Shown here one piece after another: positions 38,810 through 50,977 of a stretch of DNA of 64,000 bases. The stretch's first letter is position 1. Each line of letters starts with the position of its first letter. The DNA comes from Acholoe squamosa (lineage: Eukaryota; Annelida; Polychaeta; Phyllodocida; Polynoidae). The DNA is taken from contig OX439044.1 of NCBI GenBank assembly GCA_949317995.1, forward strand, positions 27,476,733-27,540,732, in the 5' to 3' direction. The position numbers and the translations under genes were made by a program. The notes below the pieces were generated by a model. That model was not told the DNA's origin, searched no databases, and saw only the letters and a list, made by a program, of their open reading frames with translations.

Positions 38810-39015
38810 TGCCGGTGGGGGACTGAGTGTACATAGGGACTCGGTGGTGACTGATGTGTGGCTGTGGCTACGGTGTCCGTTGGCAGTCAGCGAGTACAGT
38901 TAAAGAGGGCAGGCATCTCTAAGCGATGTTGATAAAAAGCAACTGATGTGAACCAAGAACCCCAGTGTTAATATTAAGGCAAGAACGCAATAAAGACAAG
39001 CTATTGATCATCACA
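38810..39015 (+). repeat. Candidate short 3' LTR
   Basis: Starts TGCCGGTGGGGG after the purine tract, carries AATAAA at 38989-38994 and could end at CA near 39010-39015, about 200 bp. No partner LTR exists in the window because the 5' half of the element is gone, so the end is a guess. Confidence 0.4.
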
Positions 39016-40243
39016 CTTTATTCAGGCATCAGCAGTCATTTCTGATTATCACAATATCATAATTTGATGCCATTAATTTTGGCAGCATATCAATGACCAG
39101 AGTTAAGAATGTTACATAGGGTGGTAGAAATAATGCCGGTGCTTCATGTGGAATGAGAATGTGAGTGAAATCATGTGGAATTTCAATTCTAAATTTATTA
39201 ATGTTTGGTATTTTGGAATAGCATCCCAAGGTGGTGCCTATAACTCAGGGGTGACCCTGAGCTAAATATCAATTTATGAGGTGTCCATTGGGAACAATTT
39301 TGTTAGGAATATGTAATTCAAAGGGATGCAATGGATATTCTCCACAAATTGTGAAGGCTGATGATTATTGGTACTTATCAAAACTTCCAATTTCATCGAA
39401 CTCTGCTCAATTTTATCACTGCTTACTTTGACCTAGTATAATTAAGATCCTAACTAGTCTAGATACCTAAAAAAGTAAAGAAAAAAAAACAACGTCTGTT
39501 GGATAAAGTTAAAGTTTTGGTGTCTCAAGGAGGCATGCTGCTAGAGTATTAATAGATATTCCATTCTTGGTCTTATAATTGTTGTCCATAAGCCAACAGA
39601 CATTTTAGATTTCCTTCTCAACTCTGAACTATCTAAGCATGGTGGCCGTTTTCCCAACGCAATACATTAGCAAAGCTTCACTAGTGGGAGTCTGTTACTG
39701 AGTTATTGCACACGCAGTTCAGCATTAACTGAACTATGAGGCTGTCATTTGGCTGGTGGGTGCTAAACAGGAACCAGCCACATATATTTAGACATGTCAG
39801 TATTATAACTTATAGGTGCTCTCATTTCCTAATTAATGGTGCTAACCATAATCAAAGATAAAAACAAAACCGACGCTTTAGACATATGTAGGTCTATCTA
39901 AGTCATACATTTAAAAGGGACCATAGTATGTGGTTTATACTCAGTACATATAAATAGTTTTAGTGCAACGTTATGCACTATTCGCTGCTGTAACAGAATA
40001 CAGGTTGTGGTAAAATAGTGTTCTGTAATACAGGTATGACCTATTCACTAATATAGAAAGCATGCAGTAAAATATCTTACAGATTATACTAAGATTTACT
40101 ATGTGCTCACAGTGCATGCATGTCCAAATAATGCTCTTATGAAAACAAGGATAGAAATCTCAAAGAAAGTTACACTTCATCTAGGTAGCCACAATATACA
40201 GGGTGACATAGGTAGAAAATTAGAACATAAGGACGTATGTATG
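39016..40243. other. No gene seen
   Basis: AT-rich sequence between two Gypsy remnants of opposite orientation. No coding signature. Any LTR belonging to the minus-strand remnant would be expected near 40.0-40.2 kb but was not recognised. Confidence 0.4.
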
Positions 40244-43207
40244 TTACTTCTTACCATATTTCTCTTTGAGTAACTGCAAGGCATGTTCTTTACTACCATC
40301 CCATTTGTCTAGTTCGGCGCCGAAAACTGTCATAAATTTACTATGCAGTTTAACATTCTTCATTTCCTCCTCGTCCAGTTTTTTCTTTAGACTTGGACAG
40401 CGCTCTCTGAACTTTTCTGTGCCTTCTCAGTGAGGTCTTCTTGATATTTTACATCATCTTTGACCATTTTCTCCACACGATCCTTTTCGGCTTTGTGCAG
40501 TTCCCGAAAGCACATCAGGGTGTCATTAATCATTCCCTGATGAATGTAATGGCTCTCTGATGTTGAAGTCCTTCCCATGCATGGTAAATGGTGCTCTGGA
40601 CTTCAGCCTTTCCTGGTTCTACATCATTAAACCAGGTCTCCGCCCTACCACAGCGAATGACTATCTTGTCCTTCGGTGCTTCAGGTGGCTCCTTCTTTGT
40701 TTCCGGCTGTGGTAGAGGAACAGAGGATGGGGTACCTCCCCTTCCACCAGCAGGAATACGGCAGGTATGAATCTGGATGGATCTACTCCTGCCATTTGGA
40801 CATATCGAACGCCACCCTGAGTTGGGGGTAGGTGAACCTGCAGACCCAGCTTTAAATACTGCTGAATCTGTTTGGCAGTGCTCAACTGTTGGATTGAACC
40901 ACCAGCTACAGCAGCTGGTTTCTTCTGCAACTTTCCTTTTCCACCCGGGACAAAGACCTGACTCTGACCTAACACAGGAAACTGGCTAGGATCAAGCTTA
41001 CCAGGTATAGCTTCGGCAGCGGCTCTGTAGGTACTCATACTGCTAGAACTATGTCTCGGGCCTCTTAACACCTGTGAGGGATGTTTAAAGGTTGGCACAT
41101 TCAATATTCCAGCAGCACTATGCTGAGCAAGGAGTGATCTGGAACGTTCCTCCCGATCATGGGTCTTCCACGATGTCTCAGGAGATTCGTCCATTCAAAC
41201 CTTCCTGCCTCTGCCGGATTGAGTTGGCTTCTTACCCGAGTTACAACACTCAGTCCACTCTTCGTCGTGGAGGTCTAGCTTACACTGTCCTTCGGTGATA
41301 GCAAACCTAGCCACAAGCTTCTTACCATGAGTCTTGGTAGTTAGACCGAATGACTGATCACTCGGCTTCACATTAACCCATTTCTCATCGTCCATGACTT
41401 GGTCACGAGGTTTATTCAGTGCTGATTTTCCATGGCGACATAACTAAGTGTATGGCGACATACACTTAGAATCCTTCTTTCCCTCATCCGGATCGCAAGA
41501 GTACTCAGGGTGGTGGTGCATATGCTCCTCCACCAGATGACATTGGAAACGTAGCTTAGTATCCCAGATACGTTCCTCATCGGTGTCACTTTTGTCCATA
41601 CAGATGGAGAAAGGGCATGTCTTCCGGGTCTTGGAATACCATTTATCCAAGGCCCAACGAAGCTTTTTTTTCTGGACCGGGGTATAATAGGTCTCGGCAG
41701 AGTTATTCAGTAGTAACCAAATACTGTGGTACATCTTATTCGGATAGGATCACTGTCAGTAAGACACATCCAGTCTTCATCATCTGAGTTACCGTCCTTG
41801 TTAACTCTCTTAGGACACGCATATTTAATGGTGCCCTTCTTGGTCTTACCTGGAATGCAGTCCTGCATACAGGTCAGGATGCGTTCCTTGAACCCACCCT
41901 TGGCATTAGCCCAATGTTCAGTTTCAGTAATATTGTCATCTGACTTGTCTGTATCATCCACATCCATTACCTCTACTGGCTCAGCAGCTTTGCTATGCTG
42001 CTGGATAATAGCAGAAGCCAGGATATTTTTAAGTCTCCTCAGTTCTGCTTTTCTCTCTTTCTCGGTTCAGGCTTTGGTCCAGCCTTCATCACCAGAGCCG
42101 GTAGAATTATCCGATTTCTCACCTGTCGGTTTAGATAGCATTTTCTGTTCCTTGACTTTAGGATTCCTTTTCGGGACATCCTTTAGGTTTGGTGTGGCTG
42201 GCTGTTATGATTTGCCAGTCACCACAATCTAGGTGATAGGGGGAGCTCGAGCGGCTTCGTCATCAAGACGCTTCCTCTCCTCTTCCTCATGTTTAGCTTT
42301 GGCTGCCGCCCTCTCCTACCGGATCTGCTCCCGGACGAGGGGAAGGACAGTCTTGGCTCGTGTCCAGCTTAGTAGGCTGTGTTTACGAGCATGTTCAACA
42401 TCAGCTTCCATGATTGAATACCCTTCAGTCCAGGAATCAAACTCAGTGGCAGCTTTATGGTATTCTGATATATTTAAAAAAAGAACACTCCTGAACATCT
42501 GGATTTGGGTAGCGATGGCTCTCTGTTCTAACAAAGAGACCGGCCCAATCCACCTGAGCAAAGTCATCTATTCCCCAGGTCTCACGATCAGGTTGTGGAA
42601 CAAGGTTTAGTTCCATCATCATGGCAGCATCGTAAACTGCCTTGCGAAACTCGTAGTGGACCATGAGTCCCCTCTAGAGCCATCCGTAATCCGTCAGCCA
42701 TTCCTGAGGGATTTCATTGTACACATGGTTAGGTACAACTTCCAGAATGTTGTGTCGGACTTCCAGGTCTATCCGTATATGGCGCTCGTCTTCATCCAAT
42801 CTCATCAGATTATACTCTCCACTCACTCTATGATGTCCAAAAGTCCGGAACCCGTCATCTAGGACCTTACCATCGGCAGAAGTATCTGATTTGGCATCTT
42901 GTTCGCCAGTGGCACCACCGGATTCCTCCATGACTATGTTGGGTACATTATCCGGTGCAGGAGGGTGATCTCCAGCTGGATTATCACAACTTGGGGAAGT
43001 CGGCAACGGTGAAACCTGGTTGCACAACTGCCCCAGGTTGAAGTTCTCGAGGTCATCATCGAACTCCATCAATTCCTCTTCCCGCTGAGTAACCGGGGAC
43101 TTGTTCTCATTACCCTGCTGGTCTTTGGCATCTGGAAGGACGCTTTCTAGAGTTAAGTGGCCTGGCTCGCCAGACCTCCCGACCTCCTGTACGGTTTTCT
43201 CAGCCAT
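40244..43207 (-). pseudogene. Broken post-pol ORF of a minus-strand Gypsy element, Cys/His-rich
   Basis: About 990 codons, from ATG (MAEKTVQEVG, 43207) to TAA (40246-40244, after LLKEKYGKK), in at least six frame segments separated by stops or small indels. The N-terminus is acidic (EEELMEFDDDLENFNLGQL) with DEDERHIRIDLEVRHNILEV; the middle has two similar Trp-rich segments (WGIDDFAQVDWAG; FDSWTEGYSIMEADVEHARK), an Arg/Lys/Glu-rich linker, then Cys clusters (CMQDC, CPKRV...WMCL, CPFSIC, CHLVEEHMHHHPEYSC) that look metal binding; the end is Ser/Gln rich, then a charged helix (ELHKAEKDRVEKMVKDDVKY). No known family recognised. It follows an integrase C-terminus on the same strand, so I read it as the element's third ORF; a host gene is the alternative. 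Confidence 0.62.
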
Positions 43208-43719
43208 TTTAGACCAAGAATACACAAATTTCCGGGAGTGTAGGGCTCCCAGAGAGAATGGTAGGTAGACACTCACCTACCCAAAGCCCATGTTGTTAGC
43301 ACGACTCGGTATGCAGCAGTTGTATGGTAAAAAGACGGTAGAAATAGAAGAAGGGCATAATCATCCCCGTCCAGTTCTACCACGCTTTCCAATATGGCCG
43401 AATTCTTGTTCCTCACGTCATTATCCCATTGCAAGGCAGGGTCACGAGAGGTCACACGAGATTGACCACTCTGTCGTCACACAAACACATGCAACACATG
43501 AATAACAATCCAAACCGCTCTGCTATTATCGCTCAACACCAGGGACTCTCGAGGGATTAATATGAAGATTATAGGTAGTATTACACATACCTACCCGATT
43601 ATTGGTTTACTTCGAACTGGTACATCACCTAGTGGCTCCTAAAAACAATCAATTGCAGATTATTAAACAAAGTACAACATAGAATGGATTATGGGACAAT
43701 ACACTCTTTGTGTAACAGG
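43208..43719 (-). other. Spacer between integrase remnant and third ORF, with splice-like signals
   Basis: On the minus strand there is TTGATTGTTTTTAG before GAGCC (about 43640), an acceptor-like site, and CTTTGGGTAGGTGAGTGTC (about 43270), a donor-like site, with an open stretch between about 43455 and 43273. This would be consistent with a spliced message for the third ORF; it is not proof. Confidence 0.35.
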
Positions 43720-44168
43720 TTAGGTTACCGCAGCCTGGGCAAGTTGTGGACGGCGGCGGAGCATGTCACCATCCTCTGCTCCCATATTCAACCTGGTAGA
43801 CTTCAGAGCTTTTTCTAGGGATTTTGTAGCCACCAATTTCCCCTTCCTCTTCTGTCTTCCTTTACCTGCCGAGACTTTTTTTTACTACACCATGCCCAGA
43901 TGGGTATCACAGTTTTAACAGATCTCCCGGGACCTCTCTTCGGTAACACTTCAAGACGAGGTACTCTATTCACATTTAATAAGGACTCGGAACCTTCTCC
44001 ATATATTTCCTCGGAGGTCTCCCTCCCTGACCAAGGTCTTAACCTGTCTACATTGGATTTGTATATTCTTCCAATATCCGATTGTATTGTTACGGTACAA
44101 TCCCTGATTACAGTATTTACTGTAAACCGACCATCCCAATTAGATGCCAATTTGACATGTTTGAGTGG
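43720..44168 (-). pseudogene. C-terminal end of a Ty3/Gypsy integrase
   Basis: Reads KLASNWDGRFTV, then VTIQSDIGRIYKSNVDRLRPW, the pattern of the C-terminal GPY/F-type module and the following HV(N/D)RL(K/R)P motif of Gypsy integrases. A stop lies just upstream (44171-44169), and no catalytic core or RT is found at higher coordinates, so only the tail survives. After a frameshift near 43815 the frame continues to LRRRPQLAQAAVT and TAA. Confidence 0.78.
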
Positions 44169-46835
44169 TTAATGCAATCTTAGAACTCTATCTCTGGTTT
44201 TTAAAATGTTGGGCTATGGCAGGCGGAGGGGTGATGGGACGTGGGGGTTTCTATTTTACTTTGTGGGGAGCCGCCTTGTTATAGTTCTGGGGAGGAGACT
44301 GGAGGTGAAGTGGTGTTTCAATAATTTAGAAGGGGTTAGTCCAGAAGTATAGTACACCCTTAAAATGGGGTGAACCTTTATAATGGGGTTTAACTCGCAT
44401 TCCGAAATGGGTAGCTTATAATGCAATGATCGAACTCGGGATTTCCACCAGTTAAGTTTTCACCTCACTCCAATCTCCACTCACAGCTTAAATTTCTCCA
44501 CCAGTCCATCTCCACTCGCGATGTTACCATATTCTTGGGGAATAATCTAGTGCTAGCATCAAGGGTAGAGCTTTGTGTCTAAATTCCTATGCCCACATGG
44601 AAAGAAAACACAATTGGGTACTTCATCTCCAAGGGTTTTTATTGAATCGAAATACGTGTGCCAATTCAAAGTCCAATACAATTCAGAATTCAACGTCGAT
44701 TTCACATTTCAATTTGGAAGTCCTAAAGATACGCCTTTAAAACAGGAAGGATTTCAATTAAATCAAATCAATGATCAATTCCAATTCTACATTGTCCATA
44801 TCTAAAATCATCAGGTAGTAGTTGCACCACATTTCATAAATGGTTTCATACACCCAATCCGGGCTGGAAACACTTTCCATTGTAGTTACAGATGCGCGCA
44901 GGCACTTAATTACAAACCTTTACAAGTTTCAATCCTCATGACCAAGTCCAAAGATGAGGTTGGTTTCCAATCACAAATTCAATAATAATTTGAAATGCCT
45001 AAACTTTCTTACAAATATCGATCTCCACATGTCATCACAAATAACATGAACTTTTGAAGTCCATTATGGCATAACTCCGGGTTAAATCAATAATCACAAA
45101 TGAATATCACAATCACAAACCATTGAGGCCTTAGAACTCCAGTATGGCATAACCTCAAATCAAATCAATAACTCCATGGTGAGATGTTTCAAGTGAGCAT
45201 TGAGAATACCATAATGTGTAGTGAGAACCAATGAAAGCTAAACAAATCTAAGTCCTTCAGATGTGTGTGTCTCCTCCATGTATGTAATAAGCAGATCTCT
45301 CAGTTGGCGTGTTTTAGATCTTCAATTGAATAAGTCGAAGCCTCATTAAATGAAGTCAAGACTCAATAGGATACAAGTATAATCCTCAATTGAATAAAGT
45401 TGTGGACCCAGAATGTACTCCAAAACAGTGGCCAAGCTCCAGTAAATACTATTCAGAATCTCAATTGATTCCTACTTGTGAACTGCCAAATATAAATTTC
45501 TTCCCCTCTGATTCCAGGACAGACCGTGAATCCCTTCCTTTGGTACACAGTCTGCACCCCACCTCTGCAGTGCCAGCCTTTTATACTACCAGACCACCGG
45601 TGGTTTTGGCCTTTGGTCACTCGACACCCTGTGGCCATTGACTGCCATACCAGAGGACACACACACACACATACCCACTTATAAGGACTTCACCTCTACT
45701 GTGGCCACCGGGACCCCCAGGAACTACTTGGCTCCAGTCCAAAACAATGACTCAGCCCCCACAGCCACCCCCTGTATCCTATAGGGCTATAACACATCGC
45801 GCCCACTCTAGACTTTATGTGACTGAGGACTTATAGCAACATTACAGCATGTAACTGAGGATTTATAGTAACATTATAGTAACATTCTTTGCTCGTTCCC
45901 GGTGACATGTCACATTCAAAAGTTTCCTGCCTTTAGATTAGGCCTTATATAATAACCATTATGCTTTATACAATAACCATTTCTGTATGCTACTGGGATA
46001 TAGACAGTGTGAAGGAACCTCGCGTCTTTATATTATTTCCAGGATTACTATTGTAACTCCCCAAACAATAGCGATCGATTTGTCGCTCTTCTCAATTCCC
46101 TATAACTCACAAGGCCCCCCGCAATTACAATCAAGGTCCTCTTTCGGACCTGGTTGTAGCGTCCTTCAGTTTCTGCCTCTTTTTTTTTTTTTTTTTTTTA
46201 ATACACACACTCACTCTTCCTTGCACAGTTGTTTTTCCAATACCCGGGTTCCTTCACCTAACTTGTCTTCCCCCTTTTGAAACAGAATGCGACATACAGT
46301 ACTTATTGCTCCCCCTTCCATCTGGTCTCACTTTTTAACACACATAGCTACCCATGTCACATTTTTTTTTTTTTTACATGTACATATATATGTATATCTC
46401 GAATGCACATAGCATTGCAACCACACCCTCATCCCATATACAATCCTCCTATTTAAAATATCTCACTCCCTTTTGTACATACAAACTCCTTAATATCTCA
46501 TGCTCATAGTGTTTGATACTTGCATTACAATACTCATACACATAGCCTCCAATGTAATTATGTGATACTTGTATTATACATGACCCTGTTTTACATAAAA
46601 TCTTATAATAGCCATATCGGGTCCATTAACACGACCTTTGCCAACATTTTTCTTACTTTCGTTATTTATTATCTATTTTTTTTTACTCAGTGAATTTTGC
46701 TTCTTTTTTTTTCTTTTTTTAAAATATATATATTAGAAATACAATTTATAAAATACACCTTATAGAAATATACCTCAATAATTAAAATTTTTTTTTTCGC
46801 TTTTAGTTCTTATCACTAATATTGTCTTTCTTAGG
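44169..46835. other. No gene seen
   Basis: AT-rich, many AATTC/AATTG words around 44600-45400, T tracts at 46172 (20 T) and 46364, a CA run near 45658. No sustained ORF with recognisable features. The pol that should precede the integrase remnant is absent. Confidence 0.5.
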
Positions 46836-46992
46836 TCACTTGTTGTTGATATTGACCACTTGTTGTTGATATTGTTGTTTTGATTCACCGACTATCTCAG
46901 AACATCACAATTGTCAATCACAACGTCAGGATCATTGATGACACGATTGTCGACTGCAACATCAGGATCATTGATGACACATCAAACTGTTG
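46836..46992. repeat. Two short tandem duplications (about 20 and 36 bp)
   Basis: CACTTGTTGTTGATATTGAC occurs twice in a row at about 46836-46875, then CATCAGGATCATTGATGACA-type units at 46921 and 46957. Confidence 0.75.
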
Positions 46993-47282
46993 ATAATGAC
47001 ATCTGTCACTGTTCTGGCTTAGTGTTGCATGGGATTGTTCTGGATTTATACTAGACAGTCATGTGAAGATATTTGAGAAAGGATCACAGGCGCGGACGGA
47101 TGCAAGTTCACTTTCATAAATGACATCCGCTTACACATTACACACTTCGCGCCACACCAATCAGAACTGTCTGTCCATAGTTCCCTGATATCACTGGCGG
47201 TTTTGGTCGACAGTCTTTTTATAATTCTGCATCATTTACTCCAGCAAGGCATGGAGTCATCGACACAGATGAGGACAAAGAT

Positions 47283-47442
47283 AATAAGGAAGGTGGACGG
47301 CTTTCCGAGCTTTTAGTGATCACTCAGATTTTCGTCACAATGTTGATGCTGCCCTTAAAGGTAATAAGGAAGGTAGACGGCTTTTCGAGCTTTTAGTGAT
47401 CACTCAGATTTTCGTCACAATGTTGATGCTGCCCTTCTAGTC
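47283..47442. repeat. Tandem duplication of 80 bp
   Basis: AATAAGGAAGGTGGACGGCT at 47283 recurs at 47363 and the copies stay almost identical to GATGCTGCCCTT (about 3 differences in 80), so the duplication is recent. Confidence 0.9.
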
Positions 47443-47715
47443 CATGTTCATCACGTACAGGTCCTTCTGAATCAATTTATAACACCTGATCACCTATGGT
47501 AGCTCGCATCACTCACTGCTTGCTCAGTTAGGGTTTAGCATACCCCCCCCCCCCAGATCACATCACTTTGTAGAAATAGAGACTGAAAATGTCTGTGGAT
47601 CGTTGAGCTGTTCCCCGCGGACTTCAGGATGCCCGAGGACACCCGTATTTTGGCAGCCCCATTGAGGATGTGAGGATGTGAGGCGGAGACAGGATGAAGC
47701 GGACGTGTACGTGGC

Positions 47716-47838
47716 CAGCACCTCGTAGACCACAGTCTTTGCTGTACCAGTGAGTACATGGTCAGCACTTTGTAGATCACAGCGTCGACGCTCCAGTGAG
47801 CACATGATCAGCACTTCGTAGATCACAGCGTCGGTTGA
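47716..47838. repeat. Three-copy 47-bp tandem repeat
   Basis: CAGCACYTCGTAGAYCACAG at 47716, 47763 and 47809 (spacings 47 and 46), each with CCAGTGAGYACATG between. Minus-strand frames stay open across it, giving an apparent short protein repeat. Confidence 0.82.
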
Positions 47839-48004
47839 TGACCATCATTCACCGATTCCACCGTACAGTTCCCTTTGTAACTCAGCTCACAGAGTCTAAC
47901 GGTTGCTGTGGCGCTTGCCTGTCACACATAATCCAGTAACAAGGCACAGAGCACCTCAGCTTGGCTCTTGATAAACCCCAAATAGTTCATATTCAACCTC
48001 CCTG

Positions 48005-48270
48005 GTGACTCGATGCTTGGGAAGGCACAACTTTCCTCGAATGACACCACTGTCTAAACTATACATTTTCAGTGACCTGATGCTTGGGAAGGCGCAACTT
48101 CCCCGGGAAGCATCATAGTTCAACTATGTCCACCTTTTCTGATGAACTGATGCTTGGAGAGGCACACAACTCTCCCGGAATGGCATCACAGCTCAAAAGA
48201 CACATCTTGGTGATCCGATGCGTGGAGAGGCACACAACTCCCCCCGGAATAGCATCATAGGTTTGGATCC
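48005..48270. repeat. Four-copy 68-bp tandem repeat
   Basis: GATGCTTGGGAAGGCACA recurs at 48012, 48079, 48149 and (as GATGCGTGG) 48217. Each unit continues with CAACT, CCCGGAATG and GCATCA blocks. Units differ by 15-25 percent by eye. Confidence 0.85.
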
Positions 48271-50629
48271 TGCATCTGATCAGCAACTCTGTTGATCTTA
48301 ACTTCCAGTGGGTTGGTTCGCATATACTATCATCTTAGCAAACACAGTTTTTATATAACTGGCACCAAAAAGCTACTGGGCTCATAACTCAATGATGGCA
48401 GTGAAGTCGACATATATTCACTGAGTTCATAACTCCTCTATATTCTTTAGACACAAGCACGGATCAATTCCTTTTGAAGATAACAACTCCCTTTCGTTGT
48501 GAGCTATTGATACAAGCCACATTAGTTACTTAACACTCATTGGTTATTACAACCAAGCATTTGATGCAGGCAATGGGTAAAAGGATGAGGTTTTGACACA
48601 ATCGTGCTTTGGAAACCCATACATACACACACACACATTTTTTTTAAACATAGATCAGCATAAATATACTCAAGTTTTTGGTACCTGTTTGTAGTATCCC
48701 CTAAGTACTTATACATGGCTCCCTTCTTATACTTTTTAATTAATAACACAGTGACTCAAGTCGTTTTGATGTAGTGAGAAAGACGTGGGACAGTCTTTGC
48801 ACTAACATGAGAAAGACGTCTGGCATTCTTTGCACTCACATAAGCACCCATGAAATCAGTTCCAGTTAACTTGCCATAAATATTGGCCCTCGAGATTTTG
48901 GCTCCCCCAATATCGACAGTGGTATCGAAGATCTCCGTAATCAGAGGTGTTTATTATTCTTTTTTTTTTTTTTTTTTAAATTTTTGATATCATTTATAGA
49001 ATGAGGAAATTATCACACATGTGTGAAAGAAACTTCATGATTTTCTGAAGACATTAACAACACTGCCGATCATTGGTAACAGAAATGATGTCCTTCTCAC
49101 CGACCCTTATGGCAAATGCCACGAGATCACAGGAGATCCCTTGAGGAATACGCAGTAACTGTCAGCCAAGTTAGATTTCTTTGAATGAAAATCTGCTCCC
49201 CTCGGCATATGCCTCTTTCCCATATCACGACATTCTTACACTGAAATCTACACTCCTCCACAAGATACTTGACATGATATTACAAGGATGAGATAGAAAA
49301 AGAAATAGGACTTGTGCACAAAGAATATCTGCTCATGAGTTTTATCTTCCCAAATGATATATACCACCCAAAACTGGGGAAAGATGACATGGCAATGCCA
49401 TGAAAGATGGATACACATCACACTAAGAGTTAGAGAATTGAAGAGAATTTCTAAGGAGTTTTAGTCGGTCACACAGAGCTAGCTCACACTTTTGTTTAAC
49501 CCAGAATAATACATTCCCCCCTTTTTTTTACAAGAGTTATAGAATAACATTATTACATGTTTGATTGATGCGTGATCCACACCAGTTCGCATCCCTGATC
49601 TCAACTACCAGCCTTTCTCAAGGTCTCCCTATGAACGTGATGCTCCTGGTCCCCTGGATCTTTATTGCTCACACACCTTATCCCACACCTATAAGGGAAC
49701 TTGCAATTTGCATGAAGGTTATTCTCTACTCTGCTAACTCTGGACCACTGGTTTTAATTCAGAAAGACCCATAATACTGCACAAGAAGACTCAAGAGTGG
49801 TTTACTCATGAATCAGATAACAACAAGGACTCAAGGAAAATGTCTCACTCATGCTACCGATCCTACCAACATTTTCCACTCACTTTAATGAAGAACTTTT
49901 ATGGGTGTTATTGATTTAGTATATACATATATATATCCCAAAACCTTATTATTGAATGGTGTTTATACCTGGTTGCCTTGTGTAGCAAGCAACCTTTTTT
50001 TTTTACCAAAGAGATCATAATTTGTGAATGCAGAGTTGCATTAATGATACCAGAAAAAAAAGAGATTTTTTTTTTTTTTTTTTTTTACATGGAGTCTTGA
50101 GAAGATTTGAGGACAGAGATAGGATGAAAACCTACTGCAGACAGGAATTCATCAACTCCCTTTTGAGGACGACTTTAACCACGTCCTTATGGATGAGGCT
50201 GGATTTTATAGGTAAGAAACAAGAAATAGCATAGTCATGCACTCTGAGCTCTCTTAGTGTTTGAATAAGACATTAGAAAAAAGACAGGTACGCCCTCCGA
50301 GCATTTCAATCATGGATCAGAGTGGGAATTGCTCAGCTTCAATGATGCTGATTTTCTATCACCTCTTGGCAAGCGCACCAGTTCTTTGTATGAATAATTC
50401 AGTCGGGTGGCCTCCTTGACAGACAGGCAAAAACCCCTGACACCCATCGTGATGTGCAGCACACCGGACAACCACATATTTCATTATGAGCGGCAAGCTA
50501 GCAGCTTTTAAACTCACTGCACAGGTAAGTGTATCTTGGCTCATACAACACTCGGAAAGAAAACAGAACAGGTACAGTGTGGCCGTCGACCACAATCCAG
50601 TCCAAACCACCAGTCATCCTTCCCACTAG
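48271..50629. other. No gene seen
   Basis: AT-rich, T tracts at 48961 and 50063, no recognisable gene. The stretch from 50498 overlaps the C-terminal codons of the octapeptide-repeat ORF. Confidence 0.45.
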
Positions 50630-50977
50630 AGAATATGCATGAGGATCGCAACGCTGACGTGGGGGAAGATTAAGGATACTGTATGGCTGTAAATCCCGGA
50701 GTCTATATGACTGCAGATCATAAAGGCTGCGCTGTTGAGGATCACAAAGACTGTAGGTCGGAAGGTCACAGAGACGATACACTTGAAGGTCACAAAGATC
50801 GTACATCCGGAAGTCCCAGAGATTATATACCTGAAGATCATAAAGATCGTGTACTTGAAGTTCATGAAAATAATGTCTTTGGAAATCATAGAGATCATAT
50901 ATTTGGAGTCTACGGAGATTATTCACTCGCCAGTCTCGAAGACCTGAGGCGGTGATGGCAGTGTTCCGAGCATTCAT
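50498..50977 (-). CDS. ORF with 13 octapeptide repeats (24-bp minisatellite), coding status uncertain
   Basis: 159 codons from ATG (MNARNTAIT). Residues 13-116 (nucleotides 50941-50630) are 13 consecutive units of eight residues with the pattern L-[YCR]-D-[LF]-Q-x-Y-x, for example LYDLQVYN, LCDLQVYR, LYDLQSYR. The regular Leu/Tyr spacing would give an amphipathic strand or solenoid. The remaining 43 residues are unique and mixed. Because the period is a multiple of three, the plus strand is also open (HKDRxLEG units, 50683-50955), so an open frame alone is weak evidence. No signal peptide; no intron signals examined in full. It may be a simple minisatellite. Confidence 0.3.
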   Translation of the reverse strand: MNARNTAITASGLRDWRVNNLRRLQIYDLYDFQRHYFHELQVHDLYDLQVYNLWDFRMYDLCDLQVYRLCDLPTYSLCDPQQRSLYDLQSYRLRDLQPYSILNLPPRQRCDPHAYSLVGRMTGGLDWIVVDGHTVPVLFSFRVLYEPRYTYLCSEFKSC

